DNA of 28,628 bases from Candidatus Thorarchaeota archaeon. Its GTDB lineage: Archaea; Asgardarchaeota; Thorarchaeia; Thorarchaeales; Thorarchaeaceae. The notes beneath the pieces are model-generated. The model did no database searches and was not told the DNA's origin. It was given only the letters and a program-made list of their open reading frames with translations. The first letter of the stretch is position 1. Each line of letters starts with the position of its first letter. The stretch covers positions 1-28,628 of the forward strand of contig JAEOUL010000290.1 of NCBI GenBank assembly GCA_016839345.1, written 5' to 3'. Position numbers and translations under genes: made by a program. This document shows positions 7,930-15,516 of the stretch, piece by piece.

Positions 7930-8265
7930 ATGTCTACGTACGTAACAAGAGTTAAAGTTTGGTTCAACAGCGAAGGTGCTTCACCATCTCATGTCGTGAA
8001 GAAACTCACTGAACTAGGTTTCAAGCCTGTTCGAGGGGCGTACGATTTTATTTATGAGCATGAAGAGGGAATGGCCGATTCTGACATTGGTAATGCAATA
8101 ATGGAGATATCAAATGCACTTCATAAGACTCTCTCTGGTTTCAAAGTGCTGTACAATCTCGATACTCATCAAGTAAGTGATTATATTCTTCTGAAAGATA
8201 TTGATGCAGAACTTGCAGAAACTCGTAGGGAACTTGAGCAGATAGAAAATGAAGAAAAAGAGTAA
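7930..8265 (+). CDS. Small conserved-looking protein of unknown function
   Basis: I do not recognise this 111-residue protein. The N-terminal part (MSTYVTRVKVWFNSEG, then KLTELGFKPVRGAYDFIYEHEEG) alternates strand and helix, giving an alpha-beta look, with two 'f.p..gayDf.y' type strands. Residues about 60-80 (IGNAIMEISNALHKTLSG) are helical. The last 25 residues (LAETRRELEQIENEEKE) form an acidic helix that could be a short coiled coil. There is no signal peptide or membrane segment. It is separated from the archaeosine operon by 75 bases and has its own TATA box and Shine-Dalgarno. A hairpin plus T-run follows its stop. A small regulatory or adaptor protein is possible, but nothing in the sequence decides this. 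Confidence 0.75.
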   Translation: MSTYVTRVKVWFNSEGASPSHVVKKLTELGFKPVRGAYDFIYEHEEGMADSDIGNAIMEISNALHKTLSGFKVLYNLDTHQVSDYILLKDIDAELAETRRELEQIENEEKE

Positions 8266-8274
8266 TGCTCAGGA

Positions 8275-8309
8275 ATGGGTCACATGACCCATCCCAAACA
8301 TCATTTTTT
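8275..8309 (+). terminator. Hairpin and T-run terminator between convergent genes
   Basis: ATGGGTCA (8275-8282) and TGACCCAT (8285-8292) form a perfect 8-base stem with a 2-base loop. A run of six T follows at 8304-8309, so it fits termination of the plus-strand gene ending at 8265; on the minus strand no T-run follows, though the hairpin lies just after the stop of the gene at 8313-10097. Confidence 0.6.
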
Positions 8310-8312
8310 GCA

Positions 8313-10097
8313 TTAAATTGAAGTCACTACAGGTTCGCGGCGCTCGTACTCACCCTCGCCCTGAACGGTCACCTTAATCTTTTTCTTGTCACCTGGATTC
8401 ATTCTCTGCCAGGTCCAGACCATGTAGTTTCCGCCTTCAGCGACCGGAAAAACTTCTGGCTTTTCATCCTCTGGGTCTGTTGATATGTATTCGAAGCCAG
8501 CCGGGATCCAATCTGTAACTTCTATGTTCTCAGCAGTGACCTCGCCATTGTTTGCTACAACGAGAACCACGATGTACTCGCCAACACCAGCTCCTTTGTT
8601 GATCGCCTTTTTTGTAGAGATGGCACGTTTCTTGTAAATGACTCCAAGCTTATGACCATCTTCTGGGCTCTCAGCAACTGAGGGGATTCCTGCTGGGTAT
8701 GTGTTTCCAGTGCAGGTGACCGGTGATGGGTACTCCTTCTCAGGACGATTCCTCCATGTCATGATAGCGAAATTGATCTTGACACTCTCACCTGGTTCAA
8801 GTTCACCAACTGAATCTCTCAAGTTCTCAACTCTGAATGTAATCTTGTGTGGTTTCTCTGGGTCTTGGTCTGCAGGATCAATCAAAAATTCGTATGGACC
8901 TGAGTATTCTTTGCCTTTAATCCAGACAGAAATATGCTCACTTGTGGGTGGCATGATATCATCAGGTAAATTGTCCTCTATAGATATTTCATCAAGTTTT
9001 GCTGACCCATTGTTTGTAACTTCGATAGTGACTTCAACAGGTGTCTTGTCAAAGCTAGCTACAGCTGGCGGGTCAAATTCTTTTGAATAATCAATGCTAT
9101 ATACGGGAACTTCTTGTGCAGCCTTCTTAATAGTGCCCAAAACTCTCTTGGTCAAGGCTCTCACAGGAGTGTATTCAAGCTCCTGTGTGCACTTCGGGGT
9201 GGACTTGCTACTGACCTCAAAGGAAGAACTCCATTCCTGATTAGGTTCTAGTTCAACTCCAGGTGACTCTTCTATCATCTTCTGTTTCTCTCCACCATCT
9301 TCTGGTGTGAGGAAAACTTCTGCTTTGTCAAGTCTGACTACCAAATCACTCTCATTTGAACACTCAAGGGTGCACTGCCAATTGTTTGGCTCCGTTTCAG
9401 CAGTTTCAATTCCCGTAAGAAATTCAGTCAAAGCAGATAGTTCAGGCTTGAGCCGAGACCTCTGCTGACCTTCACCCCTGTAGGTTATGACAACATCCCC
9501 TGCCTTCTTGGTTTCTATATCCTCTACAATCCCAGTTGCACTGATTACTAGTTCGGAGGACTCCTTTGGATAAATGATGAAGTCTTTCCAAACTATCTGT
9601 TTTGTACCTTCATCATACTCGGCTGTTCCTGATTTCGCTGACACGACTTGAATGTTTGAGAGTTCGGGTGGAATCGTCTTATTGAGAATTATTTGATCTA
9701 ATTCACCATCTGTTTCATTATTGATTTTGAGAGTGATCTTAACAGGATTTTCTTTTCCCATTACATATGCCCAGTGTGGTTCATCTGTTTCGATAGTTCC
9801 ACAAGTATCAAAGACTTCTGTGAAGGTGATTATAGGCGCTTTTACTGAAACACCATAATTGGCTTCCCACTTACCACCTACATCAACTTCTCCTGCAGTT
9901 AGTGTTTCCTCATCGATATCTGTCTTATCTCTACTATCTCCAAGGAGAACTTTCACATTCCAAATGCGGCTTTTATCAGACACATTATTGACGCTCAAGA
10001 CACCCGAAGTTTCAACACTATTCAGCTCATTTAGTCCACCAAGCTGTGTCTTCTCTGTTTCTTCGAGATCAATTACAACCTTTTTTCTTTCACTCAT
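8313..10097 (-). CDS. Multi-domain beta-sandwich repeat protein (DUF11-like), no signal peptide
   Basis: A 594-residue acidic protein made of Ig-like/DUF11-type beta-sandwich modules. I see two module types: A (about 33-98 and 238-312) and B (about 105-207, 333-450 and 484-588), in order A-B-A-B-B. B modules carry the DUF11-style pattern 'tNNGsa.ld.i.i.D.lP' (TNNGSAKLDEISIEDNLPDD, and ANNGEVTAENIEVTDWIPAG) and end with 'PGes.kI' elements. A modules share W...F/Y-V-S-K-A/S-P spacing. Such domains usually occur on secreted surface proteins, but this one begins MSERKKVVIDLEETEKTQ with no hydrophobic segment, and no anchor or transmembrane helix is visible at the C-terminus. It would therefore be cytoplasmic unless exported by an unrecognised route. 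The ATG at 10097 follows GGGTG. It may be co-transcribed with the gene 70 bases upstream. Confidence 0.75.
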   Translation of the reverse strand: MSERKKVVIDLEETEKTQLGGLNELNSVETSGVLSVNNVSDKSRIWNVKVLLGDSRDKTDIDEETLTAGEVDVGGKWEANYGVSVKAPIITFTEVFDTCGTIETDEPHWAYVMGKENPVKITLKINNETDGELDQIILNKTIPPELSNIQVVSAKSGTAEYDEGTKQIVWKDFIIYPKESSELVISATGIVEDIETKKAGDVVITYRGEGQQRSRLKPELSALTEFLTGIETAETEPNNWQCTLECSNESDLVVRLDKAEVFLTPEDGGEKQKMIEESPGVELEPNQEWSSSFEVSSKSTPKCTQELEYTPVRALTKRVLGTIKKAAQEVPVYSIDYSKEFDPPAVASFDKTPVEVTIEVTNNGSAKLDEISIEDNLPDDIMPPTSEHISVWIKGKEYSGPYEFLIDPADQDPEKPHKITFRVENLRDSVGELEPGESVKINFAIMTWRNRPEKEYPSPVTCTGNTYPAGIPSVAESPEDGHKLGVIYKKRAISTKKAINKGAGVGEYIVVLVVANNGEVTAENIEVTDWIPAGFEYISTDPEDEKPEVFPVAEGGNYMVWTWQRMNPGDKKKIKVTVQGEGEYERREPVVTSI

Positions 10098-10167
10098 TCA
10101 GTGCACACCCATTGTCTTGCATATTCAGGGGATTCGTCTAGTTCGATATGGTTGGAGCAGGAGAATA

Positions 10168-10881
10168 TCAGTTTAGCTCGTATCTGAACTCATTTCCTGC
10201 AGCCCAATGTACATTGAGAACCTGATTTGGTTCCATTACGACCGGGGCGATTCCTTGACCAAACTGTTGGATATATTTTGAGAACTTCTTTGGGTCTTCG
10301 TCCGAAGACCATCTCATTGGTATTCCCACTCTTGGTTTTGCATCAATACACAGACTCACCGCATCCTTTACAGGGAACACTCCATCACCACCGACTGGGG
10401 TTATGAGGATGTCCATGTCCAGATGTTCAAATGGTCCTCTTATCGTAGTATCACCAAGATATCCAACCTTCATGTCACCTATTTCGATGTACAATCCTAG
10501 ATTCTCAATGTGTCCTCCACTCTCTTGGTCTATTCTTGAGAGGGCATATGGCACAATCTTCACATCAGGAATCTCATAGGGGACCTCTGGTTTAAGCTCA
10601 TGAAGTAACCAAGGTTTGACACCCTGTTCTGTGGCTTTCTCACCTGTTTCTTTGTTTCCAAGAAACCAGGCTTTAGAATTCACCGCGATAGTTGCAGCGT
10701 TTCCAACTGCATCATCTGCGCGATTCGTAGAAATAACTACTCTGGCCATGAAATCATCTGGAACAATCTTTTCACCATCCCAAATTCCCGGATTCAAGAG
10801 AATCACAGTTTCATTGAATTCGAGTGCAAATGAAGTCTTACCAAAGTACGCAATTTTGAGCAACGAATCACTTCCCGTCAA
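10168..10881 (-). CDS. Metallo-beta-lactamase-fold protein (UPF0173-like) lacking metal ligands
   Basis: A 237-residue protein with the backbone pattern of the UPF0173/UlaG-type metallo-beta-lactamase fold: KIAYFGKTSFALEF, VILLNPG, YLGDT, DILITPVGGD, KDAVSLCIDAKPRVGIPM. In active relatives the loop after the second strand is THxHxDH; here it reads TNRADD (52-57), so the metal-binding histidines are gone. The later histidine positions are also changed (VPYALSR where AlHS is expected, and IPMRW where PmHY is expected); only the Asp of GDT remains. It should be a non-catalytic member of the fold, for example a binding or regulatory protein. A TTG start at 10881 is used here; TTG at 10863, preceded by AAGTGAT, is an alternative. 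It may form an operon with the repeat protein downstream. Confidence 0.78.
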   Translation of the reverse strand: MTGSDSLLKIAYFGKTSFALEFNETVILLNPGIWDGEKIVPDDFMARVVISTNRADDAVGNAATIAVNSKAWFLGNKETGEKATEQGVKPWLLHELKPEVPYEIPDVKIVPYALSRIDQESGGHIENLGLYIEIGDMKVGYLGDTTIRGPFEHLDMDILITPVGGDGVFPVKDAVSLCIDAKPRVGIPMRWSSDEDPKKFSKYIQQFGQGIAPVVMEPNQVLNVHWAAGNEFRYELN

Positions 10882-10937
10882 TGTACACTGGCACGGTCGA
10901 ACCAGTATGATTGCTGCAATAGTTTCGAGTGGTTGTT

Positions 10938-10945
10938 ACTTAAAA
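10938..10945. promoter_or_regulatory. Shared TATA-like element between divergent genes
   Basis: CTTAAAAG reads as CTTTTAAG on the other strand and lies about 45 bases before NurA (10986) and about 60 bases before the metallo-beta-lactamase-fold gene (10881). It is the only clear A/T-rich box in the 104-base divergent gap, so it may serve one or both directions. Confidence 0.35.
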
Positions 10946-10985
10946 GGTAATTTCGAACCTATGCTGCTTCCCCTATGAAAAAATC

Positions 10986-12410
10986 ATGCGGAGAGTCTTT
11001 CAAGCCGGAAAAGGAAAAACTCCGACTAAACGAGTGCTATCTTTTTATGACTCTGGCATGACTGAGATTCAGAGGTCCTGCAAATCACGCGGATTTGTGA
11101 AAAGCGAGTTGGATTCTATGCTTGATAAAATTCTCACTGAGAAATTCAGAAAAACATTGAGGATGGTTTTTACAGATATTAACACCCAGCAGGACCGCCG
11201 TGATGAACAGGAGTTTGCCAAAGACGAACTCCGCATCAAAGAACGACTTCTGGATACTTTCAATCCTTATAGTCCTGATGTAATTTTGGATAATGATTTC
11301 CGAGTAGCCGCAATCGATGGATCAGGTACTGACAGCTTAATGACACTTGATGATATCAGAATTCACCTTCTCAGTACGTCAACTATTGTGGTTGATACAA
11401 ACACACAGTCCGAGAAACTATTCTGTCCTTTGGATAGAGAAACTCTGGAGAATGAGTTGGGAGAACAACCTCATTTGGATATTCATTGGCATTCAGGAGT
11501 GCGAGGAGATGCTCGAGCAAAGTTGGCTGAAACTCTTGCGAACATCTATCCATTGAAAGATGTGGCTAGTTTGACTCTTCCCTTCTTCCAAGATTTTACT
11601 GAAGGGAAGATATCCTCGTTTTCTGATTTTACTGATACCGAATATGAAAAACACGTTCCTAAACTGAGAGAGATTGAATCATTGATCTCTCGAGAGCAGT
11701 TATTGACCAATCCTGTAGTCCATGAAGAGATCAGAAAAACAAGCGAGTATGCTGCTGCTCGTCAACTACTTGTGAGCGACTTACAACCAAAGTATCTTCT
11801 CTTGGATGGAGCTCTATCAGTTTTCATGCATTTTGTACGACACTATCCATCTATGCCCAGCGGCTTCATGCTTAGAGACTTGTGTGCTCTTGCACGGCAG
11901 AACGACGTTATCCTATGTGCAGTAAGTAAGAATCATACAATCCCTTTTGCGCATCGCATCGCTGGTATGGCTCGAGATGTGTTTGGAGAGAATGCAAAGT
12001 GGTTCTGCCATCTACCAAGTAAGGATGATCCAGAAGGAGGTCTGCACATTTATGATGACCGAACATATATTCCCCCGATGTTGGCTGTCCCATACCTCTA
12101 CAGCTTCTCAAGGGACAACAGACCTTCAAGGGTTGATTTTGATAGGATATGGTGGCTCAAGAACATATTTGTTCCAGGTGACCAAAGTGCGACTCGAGCG
12201 AATGAGAAGGCACTCTTTGCAGAGCTTGAATTCATGTCAAGAGACGCTAGATGGTATGGTTATCCAGTTCCGCTTGCCTTGGCTCATGAGTCATGTAAGT
12301 TGAGCTACGAAGACCTCAGACTGGCAAAGGAGGTTTGTATGGATGTTCGATTATCGATGGGTCTTGAACACCGAAAGGCTGAACCATTACGTGCTGATTA
12401 TGATTTGTAA
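10986..12410 (+). CDS. nurA: NurA-type 5'-3' nuclease
   Basis: A 474-residue NurA-domain protein, the nuclease that forms a dimer on the HerA hexamer and degrades 5' strands at DNA ends. The characteristic motif VAAIDGSG places the first catalytic Asp at 111, and the second acidic motif YLLLDGAL gives Asp274. The later conserved region 'DVILCAVSKNHTIPFAHRI' and the C-terminal VDFDRIWW strand also match the family. The N-terminal ~100 residues are helical and polar. It heads the operon, with HerA 15 bases downstream. The ATG at 10986 is used; ATG at 11058 (MTEIQRSCKSRG) would remove 24 basic residues and may be the true start, since that is where the predicted helices begin. Confidence 0.88.
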   Translation: MRRVFQAGKGKTPTKRVLSFYDSGMTEIQRSCKSRGFVKSELDSMLDKILTEKFRKTLRMVFTDINTQQDRRDEQEFAKDELRIKERLLDTFNPYSPDVILDNDFRVAAIDGSGTDSLMTLDDIRIHLLSTSTIVVDTNTQSEKLFCPLDRETLENELGEQPHLDIHWHSGVRGDARAKLAETLANIYPLKDVASLTLPFFQDFTEGKISSFSDFTDTEYEKHVPKLREIESLISREQLLTNPVVHEEIRKTSEYAAARQLLVSDLQPKYLLLDGALSVFMHFVRHYPSMPSGFMLRDLCALARQNDVILCAVSKNHTIPFAHRIAGMARDVFGENAKWFCHLPSKDDPEGGLHIYDDRTYIPPMLAVPYLYSFSRDNRPSRVDFDRIWWLKNIFVPGDQSATRANEKALFAELEFMSRDARWYGYPVPLALAHESCKLSYEDLRLAKEVCMDVRLSMGLEHRKAEPLRADYDL

Positions 12411-12425
12411 ACTGAGGAATGTAAC

Positions 12426-14195
12426 ATGAGTTTAGAAAGAGACAAACTTGGAGAACTTTTTGGTAAAGTGGGTGTTGGAAATCAGACTACACTCGGTATA
12501 ATGGGGAATAATCGTGACATAAGTGTAGGAGAGATATTCATGATATACTCTCATCGTGATGGACATGAGAGAGTGTTCTTCTTCAGAGTCCTTGATTTGG
12601 AGAACTATCTTCGACAAGTTGATGATCTGGCTCGCGTTGCAGGCACCCTTATGGTTGAGGGAGATGCATATCTTTCAGGTATAGAGCGAAACATGCTTCT
12701 TTCTGTAGGTGGACGAATGTTAGGATATGCAGAAAAAGAAGGAACCGAATGGGTCTTCAGATCACCAAGACGTCTTCCCGACCATCTGGCATCAGTGTAC
12801 CGCCCTGTTCCTGGCATAACTGATGAATTCGCCAGAATAGCGCTTAAACGACAAATTGAAGGAGAGGTCTATGTTGGCGACCTACAGGTAGGCGAGAACA
12901 CACTTGATGTTCCAATCAAAATACCCTCCAAGTTCCTACCCATGCATGTAGGCATCTTTGGATCAACAGGAGCGGGGAAAAGTAATCTAATGATGGTTCT
13001 AATCAAGTCAGTCATTGACAATAATCTGAATGCATTCAGAAACCCCAAACAAGGACTGCCACGGATATCCGCTTTCTGTATTGATCCACATGATGAGTTT
13101 GCTAAGGGTGTTGACAAGTACGGTATTCAACATGTGATTGAAGATATGAGTATCTCGACAAGATCCGAGGTCATTGGTGATTTTTACTACCTGACAACAC
13201 ACAAAGGAGCCACAACAAGGGATGTTCGAAAATACGCCCGAGAAATACGCATCCTATGGTCTGAGATTCAACCACGCGACCTATACTCAATACGAGAATT
13301 TACTGCTGAAATGACCTCGTTCATAGACTCTCAATACTCGTCGCAAGGCGAGAATTGGATAGATTCTATTCTTAATATGGATGAAAAAGACGCAGAGGCT
13401 GCAAACGTCCAGAAAGGTACGCTGAGAGCAGTGAAACGCAGACTTAGTTTTCTCAGAAGGTCTCCAATTTACATTGATAAAGGAAACTCAATTCTCAGTG
13501 ACATTTTCATAGCTATGGAAACTGGTCGCATCCTAGTTGTTAACACAAGTCTGATGAGTGACAGAGAACAATTCCTGCTAACAACCGTTGTCACTAGAAC
13601 ATTGTCTGATCTAAGACGAGCCTTGAAGAGTAGTGGGAATCTGGGTGATTTTGAGAACCAAGGTCGGATGCGACTTCCATCATCATTCTTCAATAAAATC
13701 AGAGCACATGCTAGAGCATTCTATGGTTTGGGAGGTACTGAGGACAAGACCCCTGTTCAAGACCCTAAGTTTCTTCCTGTTATCCAAGTGACAGTTGAAG
13801 AAGCGCCATCTATTCTCAATCCTGAGTTGATGCGTGGAACGTCAGTCTTCAAGGATATCTCTCGGCAGGGTAGGAAATTCAATATTGGACTACTGGTTGT
13901 AAGCCAACAAGTTAGTGTTCTTGATAATGTGATTTTAAGTCAGATGAACACTGAGATTAACCTTAGACTTGGAAATGAGCGAGAGATACGTGCCTGTATT
14001 GAGAATGCAAGTGTGAATATTACTGGGTTCGAGAATGAATTTCGGGTCATGTCCCGAGGAGAAGCAATCGTAACACAATCATATAGGGAACTCCCCTTAC
14101 CGATTAAAATCCCGTTGTTCGATGACATATATGAAAAGGACAGAGATAGATACAAGGACAAAAGTTCAAAGAAGAGTGAAGAACACATACTCTGA
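12426..14195 (+). CDS. herA: HerA hexameric DNA translocase/ATPase
   Basis: A 589-residue HerA/FtsK-superfamily ATPase that pumps DNA into NurA during end resection. The N-terminal HAS-like barrel (about 1-150) is followed by the RecA-like core. Walker A is GSTGAGKS (179-186). A Walker B strand VIQVTVEEAPSIL has the acidic pair Glu458-Glu459 where HerA normally has Asp/Glu-Glu-Ala. Downstream, the conserved RQGRKFNIGLLVVSQQ and QMNTEINLRLGNE segments match the sensor and arginine-finger region of the family. A helical insertion (about 235-330) and a lysine-rich tail (KDKSSKKSEE) are present. GAGGAATG precedes the ATG at 12426. The position between NurA and Mre11 supports the assignment. Confidence 0.92.
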   Translation: MSLERDKLGELFGKVGVGNQTTLGIMGNNRDISVGEIFMIYSHRDGHERVFFFRVLDLENYLRQVDDLARVAGTLMVEGDAYLSGIERNMLLSVGGRMLGYAEKEGTEWVFRSPRRLPDHLASVYRPVPGITDEFARIALKRQIEGEVYVGDLQVGENTLDVPIKIPSKFLPMHVGIFGSTGAGKSNLMMVLIKSVIDNNLNAFRNPKQGLPRISAFCIDPHDEFAKGVDKYGIQHVIEDMSISTRSEVIGDFYYLTTHKGATTRDVRKYAREIRILWSEIQPRDLYSIREFTAEMTSFIDSQYSSQGENWIDSILNMDEKDAEAANVQKGTLRAVKRRLSFLRRSPIYIDKGNSILSDIFIAMETGRILVVNTSLMSDREQFLLTTVVTRTLSDLRRALKSSGNLGDFENQGRMRLPSSFFNKIRAHARAFYGLGGTEDKTPVQDPKFLPVIQVTVEEAPSILNPELMRGTSVFKDISRQGRKFNIGLLVVSQQVSVLDNVILSQMNTEINLRLGNEREIRACIENASVNITGFENEFRVMSRGEAIVTQSYRELPLPIKIPLFDDIYEKDRDRYKDKSSKKSEEHIL

Positions 14196-14205
14196 GGATG
14201 TATAG

Positions 14206-15516
14206 ATGAAAGCCAGAATCGCTCACATCTCCGATACCCATCTTGGTACACGCCCAAGAAATGGAGTACGTCCCAACGTGTGGGGTGAAGAGATGCGGTC
14301 TCAGCTTCTTGAGAACGATTTCTATGAGAGGTTTCGAGAGATTTTTGAAAAAATCTCAGAAATTGACCCCCCTGTTGATTTAGTTTTACATTCTGGAGAC
14401 CTCTACAACTCACCATGGGAAGGAAATCCTTCGCAACCCCCAGTAGTTGCTCAAGAAACCGCCATTATTGTCCTACAGAATTTCATCAAGAAAACAGGTA
14501 TTCCAGTCCTCATTATTGAGGGTAACCACGGTCTCTATAGACTTCTAGAGGTTTCTCTACTTGATAGTCTGAAACTGGCTGTTCCAGGCTTGGATGTAGC
14601 TACTCAGCAAGACCTCAAACAAGCTGTGAGGGAAGGTAAGCCGCTTGCCTTTTCTTATGACAAATTGGATGTTTATTGCTTCCCATTCATGGACTCTGCA
14701 GTTCTCAAGTCCACAAACATGACTGCAAGATTTGATGATTGGATAACTTCACACCAAATTCGTGATCGATCAAAACCTTCGGTTGCAGTTGCTCATGGAA
14801 TGGAGATCGATCAAACTCTTTTCAAAAGCATATTCACAATGGACTATGATTACGTAGCCTTGGGTCATGATCATCATCAACATGCATACTCCACAGGAGC
14901 ATGGTATGCTGGATCACCTGAGCGATGGAGGTTCGATGAGATCCGTCATGAAAAAGGATTCATTGTTGTAGATGTTGAAACCGGGTCTAAACCGATGATT
15001 ACATCTCACATCCTTGATTATGACCGACCTATCCTAAACGAAAAAATGGAAATCGCTGTTGATGACACAGTTGAATCAATTTCGGACAAAGTATATGCCC
15101 TTTTTGACGAGAAAGGTATGAAAACATCTTGGAATCCTCCAACTGCCGCACGGATTCGTCTAGTGTTTGAAGGGAAAGCAACACGAGTATCCTCATTTGA
15201 CCTTGGAATGGCACTTGAATCTCTTAGAATGAAGATTCTATCAAAAGACTCCGAATATAATGTAGCACAGTTTGTCTGGCATGTTCGACAATCTGTCGAT
15301 GAGGAATTTACAGCCGCCTCATATCCTGATATTGAGTCTGAGTATCTCATTCAAGACCCAGAGGAAGATTTCCGTGAATATCTACTAACACTTGAGATTG
15401 ACAAGAGTCTGGACCCGAGCGTGCTCACCAAGATTGCAGTACGTTCACTTGAACATGCTGTGGGAAAGAGAGATGGTCAATTGAATACTGAATCAATCAT
15501 GGAGGACAAAAAATGA
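14206..15516 (+). CDS. mre11: Mre11 double-strand break nuclease
   Basis: A 436-residue member of the calcineurin-like phosphoesterase family; Mre11 nicks and trims DNA at breaks, together with the ATPase Rad50. Manganese ligands are all visible: Asp10 and His12 (HISDTHLG), Asp65 (LHSGDLYNS), Asn107-His108 (EGNHG), His197 (VAHGME), and His221 and His223 (ALGHDHH). The usual GNHD motif here ends in Gly (GNHG), which does not remove a metal ligand but is uncommon. The capping domain and C-terminal Rad50-binding region (about 290-436) follow. GAGGATG precedes the ATG, and the 3' end overlaps the start of rad50 by 4 bases (ATGA), indicating translational coupling. Confidence 0.93.
   Translation: MKARIAHISDTHLGTRPRNGVRPNVWGEEMRSQLLENDFYERFREIFEKISEIDPPVDLVLHSGDLYNSPWEGNPSQPPVVAQETAIIVLQNFIKKTGIPVLIIEGNHGLYRLLEVSLLDSLKLAVPGLDVATQQDLKQAVREGKPLAFSYDKLDVYCFPFMDSAVLKSTNMTARFDDWITSHQIRDRSKPSVAVAHGMEIDQTLFKSIFTMDYDYVALGHDHHQHAYSTGAWYAGSPERWRFDEIRHEKGFIVVDVETGSKPMITSHILDYDRPILNEKMEIAVDDTVESISDKVYALFDEKGMKTSWNPPTAARIRLVFEGKATRVSSFDLGMALESLRMKILSKDSEYNVAQFVWHVRQSVDEEFTAASYPDIESEYLIQDPEEDFREYLLTLEIDKSLDPSVLTKIAVRSLEHAVGKRDGQLNTESIMEDKK

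Noticed and set aside
7367..7930. A long open frame on the minus strand opposite RaSEA
   Set aside because: It lies antisense to a well-supported radical SAM gene and shows no domain pattern.
10168..10881. Pseudogene status for the metallo-beta-lactamase-fold protein because its histidines are missing
   Set aside because: The frame is intact over the full family length and the other fold elements are conserved, so loss of catalysis rather than decay is the better explanation.
13940..14416. An antisense open frame of 158 codons across the HerA-Mre11 junction
   Set aside because: Both genes on the other strand carry clear motifs; this frame has none and crosses two genes.
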